From an uncultured Spirochaetaceae bacterium (GTDB lineage Bacteria > Spirochaetota > Spirochaetia > Sphaerochaetales > Sphaerochaetaceae): a stretch of DNA of 57,935 bases. The stretch's first letter is position 1, and the number at the start of each line of letters is the position of its first letter. This document shows positions 53,188 through 57,935 of this stretch, piece after piece. The DNA lies in assembly GCA_944389505.1 (NCBI GenBank), contig CALXMP010000012.1:1-57935 (forward strand), in the 5' to 3' direction. The translations under genes were made by a program, and so were the position numbers. A model generated the notes under the pieces. That model worked only from the letters and a program-made list of their open reading frames with translations, ran no database searches and was not told the origin of the DNA.

Positions 53188-53215
53188 TTGACAAATACCC
53201 GGGGGGGGGTATATT
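53188..53215 (+). promoter_or_regulatory. G9-tract promoter of a surface lipoprotein
   Basis: TTGACA (53188-53193), 16 bases ending in nine Gs (53201-53209), then TATATT (53210-53215). One more G gives the 17-base optimum, so tract length should tune or switch transcription. Confidence 0.65.
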
Positions 53216-53248
53216 CACAGGTGTATTGATATGCCACAGGAGGGATAA

Positions 53249-54568
53249 ATGAAGAGACAGATCAAGCTTTTTGCGGTATTGGCAATTGTTCTTGCTGCAG
53301 GAGCATCGTGCAATAATAATCCTTTGGGTGATCTTCCATTATGGGTTGTTCTTGGGCCATGCTATGCAGGTCATACATGGGAACTTGAATCCCATAAAGA
53401 ACCGACATGCATGGAAACGGGCGAAGATGTATATGTATGCTCTGTGTGCGGGAAAGAGAAGACGGATATTCTGGCAAAGATTCCGCATGCATTCGGAGAT
53501 TATCCAAATGAATGTATCTACTGTCATAATCTGTTCTATTCATCATTGGATGAATTCAATGAAAAAGTGACCCTTGAAAATGCCAAGGGCAAGATTGTCG
53601 AGGTAGCGCTGGGAAACCTGGATTATTCAGATATCGAATATGAAGAGCATAATTCAGGATATAAAGGGAATGGACTTCTTATCGGACGATTGCCAGGCGG
53701 TGATATAGAACCTCTTAACAGATATAACGCAGAACCAGCGGAGAAGGGTGAATATACATTTATTTTCAAGGACGGGACAATTAATTCAAGCTCGAACGGA
53801 TATTCTAGTATTGATAACATCAACGGCTCTGTTATCTATATGCTCATTCCTGGAAACAGCAGCGTGACTTTTGAGAATGTTGTATTCAATAATGTCGTAA
53901 GCTTTGGAATCCAGAACTATACATCCCCGTGGAGCTATCTTGATTCAATCAGATTCGAAAACTGTATCTTTAACGGACTTGTTGTAGGCTATTCACCGGC
54001 GGATAATCTTGTTTTCAATGGCTGCACGTTCAACGAATATCTCAATGGGTATCAAGATGTGGGAACATTCAACTCCTCCAATAATTCCAATCCTATATGG
54101 ATGAGGTCAGGGAAACCCAGTTATTCTGGTGAGCCTTTAGTAGTTTCGATGAAAACTGTGGTTTTCACAAATAATACAGTAACGAGTTCCCGTCCTGTCA
54201 AATTTGAACGTATCGGACAGCTTAGTGAGGCACTTGGGTATACAGCAACATTGACTATCCTTGATAATCAATTCGATATGTCTTGTTCGAATGATGCCGA
54301 TGTGTCAGAGGAAGAGAAGCATATGGCATTGTTCTTAGGGCAGCAAGATAATACCAGCAAATTCATACTTTATGACGATGGAAACAAAGTAAATGACGGG
54401 ATTCCTATGTATACTTCGATGCTTCCGGATTCTGATACAACATCAGGTGGAACATATTATTTCGAAGTTCTAGGAACAAGAATTCTCGACAGAAACGGGA
54501 ACCCGAAGGAGATTACTGCAAGGGTCTGGAAGTCACTGTCAGAAGAATTCGTGATGAGATCGCTATAA
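53249..54568 (+). CDS. beta-helix surface lipoprotein with a Cys-rich N-terminal motif
   Basis: A 439-residue lipoprotein: signal ending LAAGASC, lipidated Cys21; AGGAGGG Shine-Dalgarno. Residues 45-95 carry a Cys/His-rich segment (HTWELESHKEPTCMETGEDV, VCSVCGKEK, ECIYCH) that looks like a small zinc-binding module found in surface proteins of gut bacteria. The rest is a parallel beta-helix with Asn ladders (FENVVFNNVVSFG, FNGCTFNEY). Probably binds a host or dietary glycan or matrix; inferred. Transcription likely depends on the G9 tract. Confidence 0.75.
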   Translation: MKRQIKLFAVLAIVLAAGASCNNNPLGDLPLWVVLGPCYAGHTWELESHKEPTCMETGEDVYVCSVCGKEKTDILAKIPHAFGDYPNECIYCHNLFYSSLDEFNEKVTLENAKGKIVEVALGNLDYSDIEYEEHNSGYKGNGLLIGRLPGGDIEPLNRYNAEPAEKGEYTFIFKDGTINSSSNGYSSIDNINGSVIYMLIPGNSSVTFENVVFNNVVSFGIQNYTSPWSYLDSIRFENCIFNGLVVGYSPADNLVFNGCTFNEYLNGYQDVGTFNSSNNSNPIWMRSGKPSYSGEPLVVSMKTVVFTNNTVTSSRPVKFERIGQLSEALGYTATLTILDNQFDMSCSNDADVSEEEKHMALFLGQQDNTSKFILYDDGNKVNDGIPMYTSMLPDSDTTSGGTYYFEVLGTRILDRNGNPKEITARVWKSLSEEFVMRSL

Positions 54569-54591
54569 CTTATTTTCAGCCAACACAAGAT

Positions 54592-54617
54592 AGGCTCTCT
54601 GTTCTAGGGAGCCTTTC
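54592..54617. terminator. bidirectional terminator between two lipoprotein genes
   Basis: AGGCTCTC (54592-54599) pairs with GGGAGCCT (54607-54614), one G:U pair, followed by TT. It separates convergent lipoprotein genes. Confidence 0.6.
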
Positions 54618-54620
54618 GGA

Positions 54621-55529
54621 TTAAAGTTGGGGGAAATTTTTGGAAACAAAATCAATCAATGCGGATTCCGCTCGTTTCTTAGCTTCTGCTGTAATATCAC
54701 CTGTTATTTCATTGATGCTTGTGCAGAGACTATTCGCAGAAGAGATAGACGGCAATTCAGTTATGGTTTTCAAATCATGACAGGATAGAAGATTCTGTCT
54801 GTTGAGTGACAGAAAATATGTTTGACCGCTTTCAAGAATGCGAAGAACAGCATTTACATTATACACACCATTACTTGTTTCAAGCTTTTCGATTTCTCCT
54901 TCCGATGTAGGTGTTTCATATATCCATTTATGATGAAATTTCACCGGTTTTGCATCTTCTTTTATTGATTGCGGATTAATAGAACTGATTTCTGCACGAA
55001 TAGAATTTGTTGCGAATGCAATCGCATTAGGATCTGTTAATTTTGGACTTATCGCTATACTTTCCACAGATACCAAGTTACTGTCAAAATAAAACGTTCC
55101 AGAAATATTCCTTTCAATATTTATTGTAGCAACACCTTCATATGTTCCTCGATTAGTAAGCCTGTCGTATAGGAAAGTAAAACCATTCTCTGTACTTGAA
55201 AACAACTCCTCTCCAAAGTAGTTTTTGCTTGATTTATCAACAGTAGGAATGCTTTCAGATAGGAGAGAAATGATATCACTCGATGAATTTGAAGTAGAAG
55301 GCTCAGAAGGATCTACTGGCTCAGAAGGATCTACTGGCTCAGAAGGATCTACTGGCTCAGAAGGATCTACTGGCTCAGAAGGATTTTCCGGTTCAGAAGG
55401 ATTTTCCGGTTCAGAAGGATTTTCGGAATTATTTGTACCAGAATTATCATTTCCTGTTACAGGAGAACATGAAGAAAAAGAAAAAAGTGCAAGAATAATA
55501 AAAACAATTATAAAACGCTTGGTAATCAA
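54621..55529 (-). CDS. lipoprotein with a tandem xxPSEP repeat stalk
   Basis: A 302-residue lipoprotein starting at TTG (GAGGA upstream) with lipidated Cys21 (FSFSSC). Residues 36-77 are seven six-residue units, three ENPSEP then four VDPSEP, which form an extended proline-rich stalk that would lift the rest from the membrane. The C-terminal domain starts near SIPTVDKSSKNY, the motif shared with the 4957 protein, and is otherwise unrecognised. The coding repeats are an 18-bp minisatellite. Probably a surface protein; ligand unknown. Confidence 0.7.
   Translation of the reverse strand: MITKRFIIVFIILALFSFSSCSPVTGNDNSGTNNSENPSEPENPSEPENPSEPVDPSEPVDPSEPVDPSEPVDPSEPSTSNSSSDIISLLSESIPTVDKSSKNYFGEELFSSTENGFTFLYDRLTNRGTYEGVATINIERNISGTFYFDSNLVSVESIAISPKLTDPNAIAFATNSIRAEISSINPQSIKEDAKPVKFHHKWIYETPTSEGEIEKLETSNGVYNVNAVLRILESGQTYFLSLNRQNLLSCHDLKTITELPSISSANSLCTSINEITGDITAEAKKRAESALIDFVSKNFPQL
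55300..55425. repeat. 18-bp coding minisatellite, seven units
   Basis: Seven tandem 18-bp units. Units 1-4 (55300-55371) are identical (GGCTCAGAAGGATCTACT) and encode VDPSEP; units 5-7 differ by a few bases and encode ENPSEP. The unit is a multiple of three, so copy-number changes would keep the frame and change stalk length. Confidence 0.85.
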
Positions 55530-55596
55530 GATTGTCCTCGAAATTTAAGTTGCTATATAAAATATTACTTTTTCCAAATTCGCTCAATTCTTTGGA

Positions 55597-55629
55597 TAAA
55601 AGTAAAGCTTCCGAGTTAGCATCGGAAGC
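55597..55629 (-). terminator. terminator of the GLUG-repeat lipoprotein
   Basis: GCTTCCGA (55607-55614) and TCGGAAGC (55622-55629) form a perfect 8-bp stem. Read on the minus strand it is followed by TTTACTTTTA. Confidence 0.7.
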
Positions 55630-55656
55630 CCATTCTACTGTGAGGTTATTTCCGTA

Positions 55657-57550
55657 TCATAGATAAGTAATTGTGAGATAACTAATTCCCGAGCCAATAT
55701 GCTCTTTTGTAATAGGATTGTCGTCTGATATCTTATTATCATTTATATAACAATTTTCAATCGTAATACTTTGCGGAGCAGCTACCAAACCTATAATTTT
55801 ACCTATTATTTTATCGATATTTTCTATTTTTAAATCATCTGTGAAAGTTAATCCCTGAAGAGTTGCGCCTGAACTCTGAAGGTATCCAATAGCACCACCA
55901 GGATAGTTGCTAGAAATATCTCCATTGATTACAACGCCTGAAATTATACTCTTAGCAAATTCTTCTTCGTCTTTGAGAATGCCTGCAATAGCCGAAGCAC
56001 TACAAGCATTTGTAGATACTTTTCCTGTTGAACCTCCGTTTTTAATTTCAGAATTTTGCAATATGCCAACTATTCCACCAGGGGCTGCATATGTTGTATT
56101 TGAGTTGTGAGTAATTGTAACTGCTCCGTGGTTCCACGAAGATATTATTGAAGATCCTGTATACGCACAACCTACAAGTCCTCCGATTTGATAAGCTCTT
56201 TCTGTTCCTTTTATATCTCCACTGTTTATAACATTGCTGATTGTTGCTCCTTTCAATCTTCCCGCTATTCCTCCAATATGATACGAGATTCCAGAAACAG
56301 ACCCGACGTTTGTATCTGTATCTGTTGTACCGGAGATATTTGTTCCGTTATCTGCAGTTCCAACTATACCACCTACAATAAAATCTCCTGTAATATTACC
56401 CTTATTTGTTGTTTCACTTATAGATGTATTACTTGCTGTTCCAGCAATACCTCCAATGTTTGAATAGCCAGAGAATTCCAAATTCCCTTCATTTGATGAA
56501 TTGATTATCGATGAATTTGAAGCTCTGCCAACTAAGCCACCAATAATTCCAGAATTTGTATATGTTCCTTCTGTAAAAGCATCAATGGACTTGAGATTAA
56601 TGCAGTTCTCAATGGTTGAATCTGTAAGTGTTCCCGCAATGCCACCAGAACGAATCTTACCTTTGATGCTTCCATTGTTGTCACATTCATATGTATGTTC
56701 CATTCTCTGCCGATCCGACTATGCCACCGGTTGTTGAGCCAGTTTCTGATGATACAGCTCCTTGATTGATGCAGAATTCAATCCTGCAATGACCTTCAGC
56801 TGCAGATCCTGTAATTCCTCCTGCATAGGTTCCTCCCTCATCAGGTGCATCGAGACCTAATACTGTTGCATTGTTTACACAATGGAGGATGCTGCCACCT
56901 TCCATTTCACCCGCGATGCCTCCGGCTCTTTGAGCTTTGACGGAACCCGATACTTCACAATTCTGGATGACAGCTCCATCCTGCATATTACCTGCAATTA
57001 AACCTGCGGAAGGGGTAGAGTGATTTTCCGGTGTTATCTTTTTATTATTGATATTACCACTGACTTCAATATTCTCAATCAGAGCCCCTGTTCCAAGACC
57101 GCCAAAAATTCCTACGAACGTATTGATATCATCTTCATAGGAGATAGATATTTTAGTCTTATTTTCAGGTGAAGGACCTCTGAATGTCCCCTGGAATGCA
57201 CTTGGTCCTTTTGTTCCTATCGGATTATGATTTGTAAGTGTAATGGGATTTTCAACTTGAAATACAATACCTTCAAATGTTGTCATTCCATCATTAACAA
57301 GTCTAGCTATCTGTTCGATTCCGGCTTGATCGGAAATGATGTATGGATTGCTGACGCTTCCATTTCCCTCAGGGAAGTATTCATTCCATTTACCTGTCTC
57401 AGTTGAATCTTCTCCATCTTCCCAGAATGGCGGAATGGGAACGATTATCTGTCTGCATGATGATACCAAAATAGCTAATATGCAAAGCAATACGACTTCA
57501 GTTATTTTACATAGATTTAACCTATGATTTACTTTACATGTTGATTTCAT
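55657..57550 (-). pseudogene. GLUG-repeat lipoprotein split by a 4-bp duplication frameshift
   Basis: The first part (57550 to 56687) starts with GGAGG before its ATG and has a lipoprotein signal (VVLLCILAILVSSC, Cys32). It stops inside a GLUG-type repeat, GGIVGSAENGTYI. The next frame resumes with ECDNNGSIKGKIRSGGIAGT and runs to 55657. The break lies at ACATACAT (56691-56698 on the plus strand, inverted); deleting one ACAT joins the frames as ENGTYECDNNGS, giving about 630 residues. GLUG repeats (GGIAG.., GGIVG..) form beta-helix adhesin stalks. It may be a slippage-prone switch, a recent mutation, or an assembly error. Confidence 0.75.
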
Positions 57551-57731
57551 GATTTTCCTCCATGTAGGAATAATTGTATCATGGAAAACATGAAATGATA
57601 TTGAGATACTATATATATATGGTTTACAAAAAATTATCTAAAAATCAATCTGATTCAAATGCTGGATTATAGACGATAAATAATTTTCAATAATAATTTA
57701 ACATAAGCTTATTCTACAATCTTTATCGTGA
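57551..57731. other. AT-rich upstream region with a TA repeat
   Basis: AT-rich DNA holding an (AT)5 run at 57611-57620, about 65 bases upstream of the GLUG lipoprotein start. No gene is seen. The dinucleotide run could affect the promoter, but I cannot place the -35/-10 boxes with confidence. Confidence 0.35.
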
Positions 57732-57863
57732 TATATTTTGTACAACGTTTTGGATTCCATAATTTCCCTCATAAAACCGGAGGGTAGAGAAGTGGTATAT
57801 CTGCAGTTCGTCCGTATAGGCACAAGAACCCATGTTGAAGGCCTTGTAAATGAAAATTTATAG
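57732..57863 (+). pseudogene. possible TnpB/transposase C-terminal remnant
   Basis: An open frame without a start, 43 codons ending in TAG at 57861-57863. It reads through KPEGREVVYLQFVRIGTRTH to the stop. It ends seven bases before strong hairpins that look like an IS200/IS605 right end. I infer a leftover C-terminus of an element-encoded protein; the family match is uncertain. Confidence 0.3.
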
Positions 57864-57869
57864 TAATGA

Positions 57870-57912
57870 CCACCGGCCCAGCCGGTGGCTTTAAATCCCC
57901 CTATAAGGGGCC
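57870..57912. mobile_element. hairpin pair resembling an IS200/IS605-type right end
   Basis: CCACCGGC-CCA-GCCGGTGG (57870-57888) and CCCCT-ATA-AGGGG lie a few bases apart near the window edge, with CTGCCGGCAG after them. Stacked subterminal hairpins of this kind mark IS200/IS605 ends, where they are recognised by TnpA and can be part of the omega-RNA. A plain terminator is the alternative. The rest of the element would be mostly deleted. Confidence 0.35.
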
Positions 57913-57935
57913 GTCACCTGCCGGCAGCTAAAAGC

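Noticed and set aside
1-57935. CRISPR arrays, tRNA and rRNA genes.
   Set aside because: I looked for evenly spaced identical repeats with unique spacers and for TTCGA-type tRNA loops and found none. The only regular arrays are the 8-bp (10534) and 18-bp (55300) repeats.

Overview
The window looks like a chromosomal segment of a host-associated spirochaete, probably in or near Sphaerochaetaceae/Treponemataceae. This is an inference. It rests on a seven-gene V-type ATPase operon in the E-DUF2764-A-B-D-I-K order known from Borrelia and Treponema, a solute-binding protein leader ending in FASGSEE, an LptD-like outer-membrane protein, many surface lipoproteins, and the MEP-pathway enzyme IspG. Base composition is moderate except for short AT-rich patches.

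Left accessory region (1-8800). After an IS fragment come two paralogous Ig-like lipoproteins (1171-3060 and 3482-4645). Each has a promoter whose spacer carries a G-tract abutting the -10 box, and each is followed by a hairpin and a small helix-turn-helix gene. A beta-helix lipoprotein (5864-7409) has a ten-C tract right after its start codon that puts it out of frame; nine or twelve Cs would restore the frame. This is a typical phase-variation switch. IS debris (ISL3 joined to IS1595) follows.

ParA/caspase island (8820-11629, minus strand). A translationally coupled operon runs HTH, ParA, ribbon-helix-helix protein, outer-membrane barrel, caspase-like lipoprotein. A degenerate 8-bp direct-repeat array fills the parA-RHH gap and resembles a partition centromere.

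Core region (11849-44948). It holds rluD, a metallo-beta-lactamase-fold hydrolase, a pentapeptide protein, rsgA, mutS2, an EamA transporter, uridine phosphorylase, the V-ATPase operon, patatin, ZIP transporter, methyltransferase, ispG, uvrA, lptD-like, phoH, pgpH, ybeY, a sugar isomerase/kinase pair and its LacI regulator. Several divergent gene pairs have -10 boxes only 6-7 nt before the start codon, which predicts leaderless mRNAs.

Right accessory region (45000-57935). A promoter-driven candidate structured RNA precedes a broken integrase. A fructan/sucrose operon follows (ROK regulator, GH32, ABC binding protein and two permeases, 2-hydroxyacid dehydrogenase). Next come three further lipoproteins: one with a nine-G tract in its promoter, one with an 18-bp coding minisatellite, and one GLUG-repeat protein frameshifted by a 4-bp duplication. 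An IS200/IS605-like end lies at the right border.

The main theme is a surface-lipoprotein repertoire whose promoters and coding starts carry hypermutable simple repeats, interleaved with mobile-element remnants and an unusual ParA/caspase operon.
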